This document shows positions 23,164 to 32,500 of a DNA stretch of 32,500 nt, piece by piece (the stretch's first letter is position 1; every line of letters begins with the position of its first letter). Under the pieces are notes generated by a model, which worked only from the letters and a program-made list of their open reading frames with translations, searched no databases and had not been told where the DNA came from. A program made the position numbers and the translations under genes. This DNA comes from Botryococcus braunii (taxonomy: Eukaryota; Chlorophyta; Trebouxiophyceae), in NCBI GenBank assembly GCA_002005505.1, contig KV908492.1:291414-323913 (forward strand). The letters are read 5' to 3'.

Positions 23164-24065
23164 ATGGATCCCCATTGTTTGGCCTATTTGTCTTCACTCT
23201 CTGAACCCTTTGAGTTGGTAGTACCTAAGAAAAATTGTGCAGAGGCTTGCTTGCATGATTTCTTTGCAAAGAGAAAACATGATCACAGCTTTGGTGCCTG
23301 CTTTGTTATTAGTCAAAAAGCATGGAAAAGCAGGAGGTTTTTCTTAGAGTACAGGACAAAGGCCAAACTAAAAGTTCTTGCTCGGGGATGTAGGGGAGAA
23401 CAATTTATGTTCTCGGGCAAGGCAGGAATATTTCCTTTTTCATTTGTGCTTGCATGTGTCATGCCACAACCATCTTGTCATGTAGGGCATGTGGGAAATC
23501 TCTCACCACTCAACCTGACTTTTGCCGTTACTGTTCGAGGCATGGAGTTTCGTGCACTCATGGACACTGGGGCTACCCATTCCTTTGTCCGAGGCAAAGT
23601 ACTACAAGGGCTTAGGTATCACAAGGAAGCAACAACAGTGTCCTTGCAGATGGGTCATTGTCTGAAACCAAGGGGAAGGTTGACCTTAGTGTTAGGTTCA
23701 CCCCTTCGGTAGTCACCCGCCATACTTTCTTTGTATGTGATTCTATCATGGAGGGAGTGGATCTCATTTTGGGTCAAGACTGGATGTCTCCCAGGGAAGG
23801 CACAGTCAGTGTTGGGGTTGGGAAAGCACAAATAAAACATCAAGGGAAGTGGGTAACGTTGGACCCTCACAGGAAAGTCTTACCTTGCACGTTGCAATGG
23901 GGTATGAACATAGTGAGGAAGGGGAAGAACAAAGTAGATCAATGGAGACTTTGTCTGTTGAATGTTGTCATGAGACCTGAAGAGTATGCATGGGATGAGC
24001 AGGAGTCATCCCGGGAGGAAAACGGGCTCGATCCCTCCGACGACGAATTTAACATCTCCTCAACC
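23164..24065 (+). pseudogene. Gypsy protease region
   Basis: The first frame (23164-23712) contains FRALMDTGATHSFVRGK, a retropepsin-like active site (D-T-G-A). A frameshift near 23690 moves to the frame running through VDLILGQDWM, the second conserved protease block, then a hydrophilic linker. It would cleave the gag-pol polyprotein. It starts 12 bases after the gag stop, in the gag frame, at an ATG. It ends where copia sequence begins near 24065. It is inactive because of the frameshift. Confidence 0.82.
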
Positions 24066-24740
24066 AACTTGGCATGTTCACTGGTTATTCCCCAGTGTCC
24101 AAGGCATATCGTATTTATCTGGGAGGGGGAGTCTGGAGAGAGAGCAGAGATGTCCAATTTGTGGAACACATCCGAGGAGCCTCTCGGGTGGGAATGTCCA
24201 CTCTTCTTGACCAGCCACAGCAGTTCTCATATCCGGAAGGTTTGCCAGCCCAACAGCCCCTCAGCAACCCGGCAGCTTCCTCACCTCAGTGCAGCACTCG
24301 GAATCAGGCTGTCAGCGCTCCCTGCCCCAGCAGCAGACCTGACAGCACCCTCCCAGGACCCCCTGATCAGGCTGCAACCGAGCCTGCATGTCAGGGGAAG
24401 CCTTCCCAAGAGGAGGGCACTCCAGAAATTGTTCCTGGACCGAGTGAGGAACCACTTCAGCTGGATCTGGACCAGTCCGGGGTACTGGATACACTTCAGC
24501 AACTTGCGCGAGGAAGCTCTGACAGTGGGCAGCATCAACGGACCTTGGATCGAGCACAGCAGTCACTCCGGAATACTCCTCCCGCTACTGCAAATCCTCC
24601 TCTGGATGGACTGTCTCGGGCTCAACGCTATGAGCAACGAGCTGCTGCTCGAGAAATCCTGCTGGCACAGGATAGGGGAGAGAGTTGTGAGAATGTAACA
24701 CAACCTCCAGGGTTTGAGAATGGTGATGCAATACAGTGTG
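24066..24740 (+). pseudogene. Copia integrase C-terminus and linker
   Basis: The frame opens with MFTGYSPVSKAYRIYL...SRDVQFVE, the conserved end of Ty1/copia integrase. A long Pro/Ser/Gln-rich linker and LSRAQRYEQRAAAREILLAQ follow. Then it jumps to TQPPGFENGDAIQ, a motif from the middle of copia RT. The first part of RT (fingers and the first catalytic block) is therefore deleted near 24690-24700. The upstream integrase core is also absent. Confidence 0.85.
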
Positions 24741-25887
24741 TCGATTGAAAAAGGCACTGTATGGCCTGAAGCAGGCCCCACGTGCTTGGCACAAGACCCT
24801 TAATGACAAACTTGAAGTCATGGGGTATGAGGTGTGCAAGAGTGATGCTGGAGTGTATGTGAGATGCTCTGAGGATGGCGGTAACTCATACGTGCTGATT
24901 TATGTAGATGATCTCTTGATTGTATCCAAGGGCATGTCAGAGGTGGAGAGAGTGAAAGAGCTCCTCAAGAAAGAATTCACCATCCATGATTTGGGGGAGG
25001 TAAAGGATTTCTTAGGTTGCCAAGTAATGAGAGATAGAGAGAAGGGGTTAATCTCCCTGAGTTGTATTCCCAAGATAGATGCACTTGTGGAGAAGTTTGG
25101 CCTTCATCTTGAGTCCGTTGGGCCTGATACCCCAATGACAAAAGATTTTGTAATGTCCCAGATGCCTGCGCCTAAGGATGGGAGTGATAGTATTGGTGCT
25201 GGGAGTGTTCTGCCTCCTGGACACCGATACTGTGAGTTAGTTGGGTCACTGCTTTACATAGCTAACACCACTCGCCCTGATATATCCCCGGCTGTTATAG
25301 TACTGTCAAGGTACCGGATGTCACCCACAACAGCACACTGGAATGAGGCTATCCGTGTGCTGAAATATCTTAAGGGAACCCGAGACCTGGTTCTGATCCT
25401 TGGGGGAAAAGAAACAGAGTTGGAGGGATATGTGGATGCTGATTACGGTGGTGATCAAGACCACCGTTTCTCCACCACCGGCTTTGTCCTCACAGTATTC
25501 GGAGGTGCAGTTGTGTGGGGAAGCAAAAAGCAATCTGCTGTGGCTACTTCTACAGTAGAAGCAGAGTTCATGGCAGCAAGTGCTGTCGTGAAGGAAGCTA
25601 ATTGGCTGAGGGGATTCCTGGAGGAAATTGGTGTGTTACCGTGGATAGTGAAGATCAATTGTGATAACCAAGGGTGCATCAACCACCTCAGGAATCCAGT
25701 GTATTCTAACTGTACCAAGCACATTGCAATCAGCTGTCACTTTGCACGTGAAGCTATTTCAAAGGGGCAGGTTGACTTCAAATACATTCAATCTGCCAGA
25801 AATGTGGCTGACATCTTTACTAAACCACTTGTGAGATTAGTGTTTCAGGGTCATCGAGACTCACTGGGACTTGCCAAGTTCTGGTGA
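24740..25887 (+). pseudogene. Copia reverse transcriptase (C-terminal half) and RNase H
   Basis: A one-base frameshift near 24735 separates this frame from the preceding one. It shows LKKALYGLKQAPRAW, the active-site box LIYVDDLLIVSKG, DLGEVKDFLGCQV, YCELVGSLLYIANTTRPDIS, and then RNase H: GYVDADYGGD, VVWGSKKQSAVATSTVEAEF, CDNQGCINHL and KHIAISCHFARE. The frame ends with the usual NVADIFTKPL block. All visible RT-C and RNase H residues are intact to the stop at 25885-25887. Without the RT N-terminal half it cannot synthesise DNA. Confidence 0.9.
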
Positions 25888-25905
25888 GGAAAAGGCAAGG
25901 GGAAG
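25888..25905 (+). other. Polypurine tract of the copia element
   Basis: A purine-rich stretch of 18 bases (GGAAAAGGCAAGGGGAAG) lies directly between the RNase H stop codon and the LTR start. Confidence 0.85.
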
Positions 25906-26274
25906 TGTTGTGACAGATGAGTAATTCATGCCTTTCCCTCAGTGGAGTAATAGTGGCTTTTCCGTCAGTGACAATAATAATGGACAAATAGGGCGAAACT
26001 GCAAAGACATCGTAGTTATGGTCAATTTGAATGTAGATAAAGGTAACGCAATTTACAGACACGTTTAGTGCAGGAAGGTAGTGGTGCTTGCACGGAGAGG
26101 CAAGGCACTTGATTGGGACTACACAAGCACTCCGGGTGTTTCCTTAAAGCTGCCCAATCAGTCCTTGACTGTTCATGTCCTAGACTCTACTCTTCGTCAC
26201 ACAGTAGAGCGGACCGTGACTCACACCCTCCGTGCCGCCACTGCATAGGAATACGCCAAGCCCATAACCTAACA
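25906..26274 (+). repeat. Copia 3' LTR (369 bp)
   Basis: It starts TGTTGTGACAG and ends CATAACCTAACA. Its reverse complement matches 21124-21818. The following 5 bases, CTTAG, would be the TSD; no partner is visible because the 5' half of the element is missing. Confidence 0.87.
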
Positions 26275-26458
26275 CTTAGATAGATAGACAGGGCTCCTTT
26301 GCCGGGGCAGGTTTTGCTTATGTTTTCCATCCCTTGTGGTTCTTCAGTTTTTGTTTTCTCTTCTACTTATTTTGATTTATATCTTTTTGTTATGTTTTTG
26401 GTTGCTGCCTTGTGTTATTTGTTTGGTGTGGTTTATCTCTCGTCTTTTGAATTTTGTT

Positions 26459-26960
<502 letters not shown>

Positions 26961-26962
26961 GG

Positions 26963-27462
26963 TCTATGTCTGTGTCTGTGTGTATGTTCCCCTCTACTGA
27001 ACGGTCGCAACATTGAGGTTGCAAGGAAGACCATGGTCGCGCATGTGATACAAACCGATTCCAATCTTTGCCATCAAAGCCAGGAGATTAGCGGGTTGGG
27101 GAATAAGCGCCTTGGGTCAAAATTGGCATTTGCGACTCTTCCTGGTACATGGCAGCGCGTTGAGTCCCAAATATGTCCTGCCTTGCTGCGGTGATCCATG
27201 ATCTTGATCCGTGCATCCTGGGATGGCAAACCGCGCAAATCATAGCTAGGACCTTCGATGGTTGACCACTTTTGGGGCAAGCTTCTGATTATAAACGAGC
27301 AATTGGGGCAATGAAGTCTGATGTTGTAGCGGTCCAAGGTGTGACCTGTCTATTCGTCGCCTTGCCCAGTTGCATGTGACACTCTTTCTGAGTGACAGAA
27401 CCCTAAACTAGGCTCATTGGGATATGATACCGGTATGGGCACGCCGCAGAGGCTGACACAAG
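26963..27462. other. Upstream region of the SGNH gene, no element recognised
   Basis: About 500 bases between the microsatellite and the first exon. A minus-strand frame (27337-27074) is open but has no known motif. Promoter and 5' UTR of the SGNH gene are likely here; I see no convincing TATA box. Confidence 0.4.
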
Positions 27463-27726
27463 ATGGCCAGAACTTTTTACGGCTTATGGAGGACGAAAGC
27501 ATCTCGATACTACTGCCTTGGATCCCTATTGTTGCTGCTCAAGTTTTCCTCGAGTGGAGGAGACGTGGATGGGTCCGTGGTGGAGCCTTGTGTTTATGAA
27601 TCCCTGCAAAAGCCCTACCCTTACCCATACGAACGCCATCATTGGTTCAATTTGCTGCAGTCTGATGCCCAAAGAAAGCCTCCCAGCTGGATTCATACGC
27701 TAGTTTCGGCTGCGCAACCTGACAAG
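27463..27726 (+). CDS. SGNH/GDSL-type hydrolase, exon 1
   Basis: It starts at an ATG in good context (AAGATGGCC) and runs 88 codons to GACAAG|GTAAGG, a near-consensus donor in phase 0. The N-terminus MARTFYGLWRTKASRYY is basic, followed by CLGSLLLLLKF. That fits a signal peptide or signal anchor, so the product is probably secreted or in the endomembrane system. The rest (VEPCVYESLQKPYPYPYERH) has no motif I can name. Assignment to the SGNH gene rests on position, strand and splice phase with the following exons. Confidence 0.6.
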
Positions 27727-28065
27727 GTAAGGCCACGACACATCGCCTCCCAGTTTTTCGCTTTCCACTCTTGTCACGCTTTGGTGGTTGCTGTTGCTTG
27801 TTTGCTTGCTCCAAATTTTCCACTTGAGGTTCTGCATGAGACTCCGGCCTCTGAAAGGCATCTCTTCATGTCCCGCTTGAACGGACCAGTCTGTCGAGTC
27901 TGAAAGTCACGTCCAGGAATTCAGCCGTGATTGTAAGTAATGCGTTTACTCTGATTGCTGTCGAGCTTCTGGAAATCAGTCGGTTTGCTTACCATATCGG
28001 TGTCGATATCGTCGTTCCCACGGCTGTCAATGCTTGGCACACTCGAACAGGTGCCAACACTACAG

Positions 28066-28177
28066 CAAATATATGCACGGAGCAGCTTCTTACTTGGAGG
28101 AGAATTAATCACCAATGGTCAAGCGCATGCTGGAAACCTAGCAAGGCTTCGTTTGACCCTGGTTAAACTCATATCAG
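28066..28177 (+). CDS. SGNH/GDSL-type hydrolase, probable exon 2
   Basis: Acceptor CTACAG|CAA (phase 0, matching exon 1) and donor ATCAG|GTGCCC (phase 1, matching exon 3). The 37 codons read [20 protein letters not shown], then [17 protein letters not shown]. Both phases fit the neighbours without adjustment, the main support. The motif content is neutral, so this exon is an inference. Confidence 0.5.
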
Positions 28178-28977
<800 letters not shown>

Positions 28978-29280
28978 GAGGTTTGAACCTGGGTATGGTG
29001 GGTTCTGCTCGCCAGCCGATATCTGTGGTGGCCTTGGGGGGCAGCATCACAAATGGCGGAGAGACCTTTGTGACTCGCATGGAGGATTCTTTTGTTGGGC
29101 GGCTGTTCTCCTGGCTGAATTCGACATTTCCGCATGCTGAACACAGGTTTCTGAATGCTGGGACCTCCGCCTCTGAGTCCTCATTTTTCTCCGCCTGCCT
29201 CTCGGACCACTTGCTGCACAATAATGCGGACTTGGTGTTCTTGGAGTTCGACATCAATGACTGCTCACCACAGTATAAAG
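28978..29280 (+). CDS. SGNH/GDSL-type hydrolase, exon 3 (catalytic blocks I-III)
   Basis: Acceptor TTACCAG|GA. The exon reads SARQPISVVALGGSITNGG (block I with the serine nucleophile in GGS), RLFSWLNSTFPHAEHRFLNA (block II region), then DLVFLEFDINDC (block III with the Asn-Asp pair). The order and spacing match SGNH hydrolases of the plant and protist secretory type (family knowledge), which remove acetyl or acyl groups from polymers or lipids. The substrate cannot be read from sequence. Two donors are possible: AAAG|GTGGGT at 29281, or CACA|GTATAA at 29273. Only the second is in phase with the next recognised exon. Confidence 0.88.
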
Positions 29281-29282
29281 GT

Positions 29283-29433
29283 GGGTAATGTGGCATCCAC
29301 GTGGGGTCCATTAGGGGGGGTGGGGAGACGTCCAGACACATGGGTTATGTGGCATCCACCTGGGGTCCATGTGGTGGGCAGGATCCCCCCTCCCTCCCTC
29401 CCTCCCTCCCCCCCCCCCCCTTCTCCCTCTGTG

Positions 29434-29528
<95 letters not shown>

Positions 29529-29607
29529 CACACGCACACACGTGCGCGCGCGCTCACTCTCCCCCCTCCCCTCCCTCACTTACACGCGCATGCATGCATG
29601 CACGCAC

Positions 29608-29688
<81 letters not shown>

Positions 29689-29850
29689 GGGGGGGGGGTT
29701 TAAGAGGCAGGGAGGCGATTTTGGCTGGGTGGGTGGGTGGGTGAAGTCAGATGGGTAATGTGGCGCCCTCCTTGGGACACGGGGCCTGGGGTTTGTGTTT
29801 CCCTGACGACTGATTGTGCCGCCCACCTGGGGTCCATGTGGGTGGGGGCT
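29283..29850 (+). repeat. Diverged minisatellite around CA tracts
   Basis: GGGTAATGTGGCATCCACGT or close variants occur near 29283, 29343 and 29753, and CACCTGGGGTCCATGTG occurs near 29357 and 29824. Units are about 45-60 bp and are spread apart by the CA arrays. Confidence 0.7.
29436..29695 (+). repeat. Two (CA)n microsatellites
   Basis: (CA)n covers about 29436-29540 with single-base interruptions and about 29605-29684 uninterrupted, separated by CG-rich and CT-rich sequence with GCATGCATGCATGC near 29588. Confidence 0.95.
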
Positions 29851-29999
29851 CCAGGAAGTTACACCACACATAAAGGGGAAGGTACACAGAGACAGTGATT
29901 TGAAATTGATGGGGAAAGAGAGTACTGGAGGATGGAAACACAGATACATGTCGATGTAGGACAGACAAGTTGATTGCCAAGTGTTGTGTTTACGCAAGC

Positions 30000-30232
30000 A
30001 AGGCCAGCTGTCTCCTTTCTACGTCAGCTGTATCTTCAAAACAGCAACTGCTGCTTGCTAATTGCTTTCAATGCCAGCTGTACCTTCAATACCAAAACTT
30101 TGCCAGCTGTTTCCCTTGGATGCCAACCGTGCTAGCTGTTTGCTCTCAATGCCAGCTGTATGCTTCAATGCCAAAGTTGGGCCAGCTGTATGCATCAAGG
30201 CCAGGTACACCAGCTGTTTCCATTAATGCCAA
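30000..30232 (+). repeat. Cluster of AGCTGT-centred short repeats
   Basis: About ten occurrences of (C/T)AGCTGT, most as GCCAGCTGT, at spacings of about 20-40 bases, often preceded by AATGCC or followed by TTCAATGCCA. The pattern is an imperfect tandem repeat. Confidence 0.75.
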
Positions 30233-30464
30233 CACCCGCCTAATTGCCCACTGAATGCCAGTGCCAGTGGCAGTATGGATAGCTCAAACTGGTGGCTGTG
30301 GCTTGGGGGGGCTGACAAATCGAATGGCACAGAAATACCTCGACAATGTAAGGCGGTGAATTCCCTTCAAAATATGTACTCTGCTGGATCACAGCCAGTC
30401 AGCTGTCTCCTTCCTCCCTGCTTTCACACTGCCATCTTGCATTGCCTCACCAAAAGGGACAGCA

Positions 30465-30575
30465 TGCATGCAAAGAAGTCCCGGAAAGGGATGGAGATGG
30501 GTTCGAACCCCCGACTCTCCAGCACACCTCTCACAGGCTTGTACCAAAGCCATCATCTCCGCTGTCCATGAAATT
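30465..30575 (-). repeat. Possible tRNA-derived SINE remnant
   Basis: The palindromic string GGGTTCGAACCC (30499-30510) matches a pol III B-box, and TGGCTTTGGTAC lies about 50 bases upstream on the minus strand as a weak A-box. T-arm stems do not pair past three bases in either direction. This is a weak call. Confidence 0.25.
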
Positions 30576-31149
30576 TCCCTTTCTCATTCAGCTTTTGGAG
30601 CTGTACTGCTTGTAAAGCTGTACTGCTGGACAAGAGAGAATAAATTCATTTGACCTACATAGGGCCACATCTGCAGTAGCTGAGGGGGCTGTACTGGATA
30701 ATGCCCATGTCATGACAGTACAATGTGCTGCACCAATTGTATTGCCAGAAGTTGAGGCTACACTGTACAGCCCCCCCCCCCCCCCCTGCGGGGGTATGTA
30801 TTTCTGTGGCCTTCCCTCTCCTTTCTCATAAGTGGCTAGTGCGTGCGACTGGTGTGATGTCCATGTGTCTGTGTGAGTGCCTGTGCGTGAGTCAGTGTGT
30901 TTGTGTATGGGTATGTGCGTGTTTGGGGATATAGAGGGAGGAGTTTACAAGAGTGTGGGAATGTGTGTGTGTGTGTGTGTGCGTGTGCATAGGTGTGTGT
31001 GTGTGTATGTGTGTGTGTGCATAGGTGTGTGTGTGTGTGTGTATGTGTGTGTGTGTGTGTGTCTGTGTGTTTGTGCATGTGTGCGTGTGGGTGTGTGTGA
31101 GGGGGGTGGTGTGTGTGTGTGGGTGTACGCGCTTTTGTATGTTTTTTGT

Positions 31150-31170
31150 TTTGGGGGGGGTGTCTCTTTC

Positions 31171-31258
<88 letters not shown>

Positions 31259-31260
31259 CT

Positions 31261-31325
<65 letters not shown>

Positions 31326-31336
31326 GGGGGGGGGGG
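31150..31336 (+). repeat. (CT)n-(GT)n compound microsatellite
   Basis: Pure (CT)n at about 31178-31264, then (GT)n at 31265-31322 and a G14 run. Confidence 0.95.
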
Positions 31337-31664
31337 TACAGGGTGAGGGAATGTGACTCTGTACAGGAGTGAGGGAATGTGACTGTGTGTTTTGTGGTAT
31401 AGGTGGTGAGTGGTTCCCCATCCAGGGAAATAGGAGGGAAGAGCTTTTGAAAGGGCAGGCCCTGGGGACAGAGGGGAGAGGACCGAGAAGTGGGGACCGA
31501 GGGGACTGGACTGAAGGGAGGGAACCGAGGGGAGGGAGCAGAGGGAGGCAGAGGGGAGGGGACTCGCCTCCAGTTTCTCTCAGGGGAGCGAGGGGAGGGA
31601 GCAGAGGAAGGCTGAGAGGGGGACCTGGCACTCCGTGACACAGGGAGTTTGTTGGGATGCACAG

Positions 31665-31934
31665 ACGAAGTATGGAAACCCTGATCCGCCAAGTACTTCA
31701 GCTGCCAAACCGTCCCGCAGTAATGTACCTGCACATCTGGGTGCCTGGGCACAACAACGGACAGTTTTGGGGCGGTACGATCGAGGACGAGATTGAGGTC
31801 CTGGTCAAGTACTACGGAATCCGGTCCATCTCGATGTGGAATGCCATCTTTGACAAGTTCATCGCCAAGAAGGTTGGGTATCAGGAGGCCGATATTGCCT
31901 GCAACGCGGTCCATCCCAATTATCTGTACTACAG
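31665..31934 (+). CDS. SGNH/GDSL-type hydrolase, exon 4 (block V)
   Basis: Acceptor GCACAG|ACGAAG and donor TACAG|GTGCTC, phase 2 at both ends. It reads RRSMETLIRQVLQLPNRPAV, then MYLHIWVPGHNNGQFW, EIEVLVKYYGIRSISMWNA and ACNAVHPN. In this family the R..YE.LIR.LL..P.RPAV block follows block III. The DxxHP motif (block V) supplies the catalytic Asp and His. Here the Asp position reads Asn (NAVHP). The C-terminal part after HPN should lie in a further exon at or past the right edge. Phase demands the GTATAA donor at 29273 for exon 3, or an unseen intermediate exon. Confidence 0.85.
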
Positions 31935-31984
31935 GTGCTCGCTCAGGGCTCGCCAACGCTTTTCCTCTTTCCCCCCCCCCCGGG

Positions 31985-32390
31985 GGGTCCCTAAGACTAG
32001 GACTGATTTTTTCCCCGGAACTGTTTTTCCTTTTGCAGTGCATTCCTCCAGTGCCTCACTCCTGGACATCTTGCATGCAAGAATGGGGAATGTCGCCAGT
32101 GCGGTAAATGACAGAACCGTGTACATGACTTTAAACCCCTGTCCCCTCCTTCTTTTCCAGGCACCTGCGGTACCAGACTCCCGTCGTCTGGCACTCAAAA
32201 ACGGGGAATGCCGCGTGTGCCGTGATCACAGGACCGTAAACATGAACTTTAAACCCCGACCCCTTCTCCCTGTCGAGGTGCATTCATCATGTGCTGCACT
32301 CTCCTTAACATCCCGCACGCACCAATGCGGAAGTGCTGCGAGCAACGTCGTAAGGACTAAGTACGAACATCAACTATAAAGTTTGAAAGG
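31985..32390 (+). repeat. Three tandem units of about 115 bp
   Basis: Units start near 32038, 32161 and 32278. Units 1 and 2 share GGGGAATG(T/C)CGC, ACCGT(G/A)(T/A)ACATGA and (C/A)TTTAAACCCC, followed by pyrimidine tracts (TTTTCCAG in unit 1). Unit 3 is more diverged. Each unit boundary resembles a 3' splice site. Whether any unit is exonic is open. Confidence 0.7.
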
Positions 32391-32500
32391 TATTTGATTC
32401 ATGAGACAAACGAGGTGAGGATCTTACACAGGGGCATCTCCCCGGATTCGTCCACCCCACTGCCAGCTCCACAGTGCCAGCCAGGCTGCTGCATGCAGTG
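32391..32500. other. Right edge, no feature recognised
   Basis: I see no exon, terminus or repeat here. The SGNH gene may continue beyond it. Confidence 0.4.

Larger units (their letters stand above)
20605..24065 (+). mobile_element. Ty3/gypsy element, 5' half only
   Basis: Plus-strand element with 5' LTR, PBS, leader (interrupted by an inverted copia-family LTR), gag and protease. It stops near 24065, where copia sequence begins. No RT, integrase or 3' LTR of this element is in the window. The protease LILGQDWM block points to gypsy rather than copia. A fusion or deletion removed its 3' half. Confidence 0.8.
29281..31664 (+). other. Long intron 3, rich in repeats
   Basis: About 2.4 kb between the catalytic exons. 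It holds a small minisatellite (29283-29850), two (CA)n arrays, an AGCTGT-rich cluster (30000-30230), a poly-C run (30771-30786), a GT-rich stretch, (CT)n-(GT)n (31179-31322) and G/A-rich sequence (31400-31640). A missed small exon is possible. Confidence 0.6.

Noticed and set aside
20605..26274. One intact retrotransposon
   Set aside because: The 5' LTR and 3' LTR are unrelated, and gag-protease is gypsy-like while RT-RNase H is copia-like.
27074..27337. Minus-strand ORF of 87 codons upstream of the SGNH gene
   Set aside because: No motif, no start context and no partner exon recognised.
30465..30575. A tRNA gene on the minus strand
   Set aside because: Only the palindromic B-box-like string is convincing. 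The T-stem fails after three pairs and no acceptor pairing is visible.

Overview
The window looks like nuclear DNA of a streptophyte (plant-lineage) alga. My best guess is a characean alga such as Chara braunii. Reasons: a spliced host gene with long introns, a plant-type chromovirus, an L1-like LINE, Ty1/copia remains, and very dense (CA)n, (GA)n and poly-G tracts. No sequence in the window names the species, so the genus is an inference.

Layout. Positions 1-3300 hold microsatellites, a polypurine tract and a diverged direct duplication, with no gene I can support. Positions about 3317-19119 are one L1-like LINE on the minus strand: ORF1, then endonuclease, reverse transcriptase and a zinc-binding C-terminus. 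It is split in ORF2 by a Ty3/gypsy chromovirus at 5697-16850, which has TG...CA LTRs and a perfect 5-bp target duplication GCAAA. The chromovirus is itself interrupted at 7320-14319 by a 7.0-kb element with perfect 15-bp CACTG-type inverted termini, subterminal repeats and no visible transposase. That element carries a three-unit tandem array, each unit with an embedded (GT)n tract. The chromovirus has lost RT, RNase H and most of integrase exactly at this junction.

Positions about 19120-26274 are a second pile-up. It contains a minus-strand LTR with primer-binding site (19712-20084), a 164-bp TG...CA element with 5-bp TSD and pol III-like boxes inside that LTR (19909-20072), and a copia pol fragment (20085-20604). 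Next comes a plus-strand Ty3/gypsy element with 5' LTR, PBS, gag and protease (20605 to about 24060), carrying an inverted copia-family LTR with TSD GTTTT (21124-21818). The pile-up ends in a fused copia piece with integrase tail, half RT, RNase H, PPT and 3' LTR (about 24070-26274). Three LTR elements share the primer-binding core TGGTATCGGCG.

Positions 27463-31934 hold the only host gene I can support: a plus-strand SGNH/GDSL-type hydrolase. It has four phase-compatible exons and probably continues beyond the window. Its introns are full of (GA)n, (CA)n and (CT)n tracts and small minisatellites. Most mobile elements here are disabled by frameshifts, stops or deletions, so the region reads as a layered transposon graveyard next to one probably active gene.
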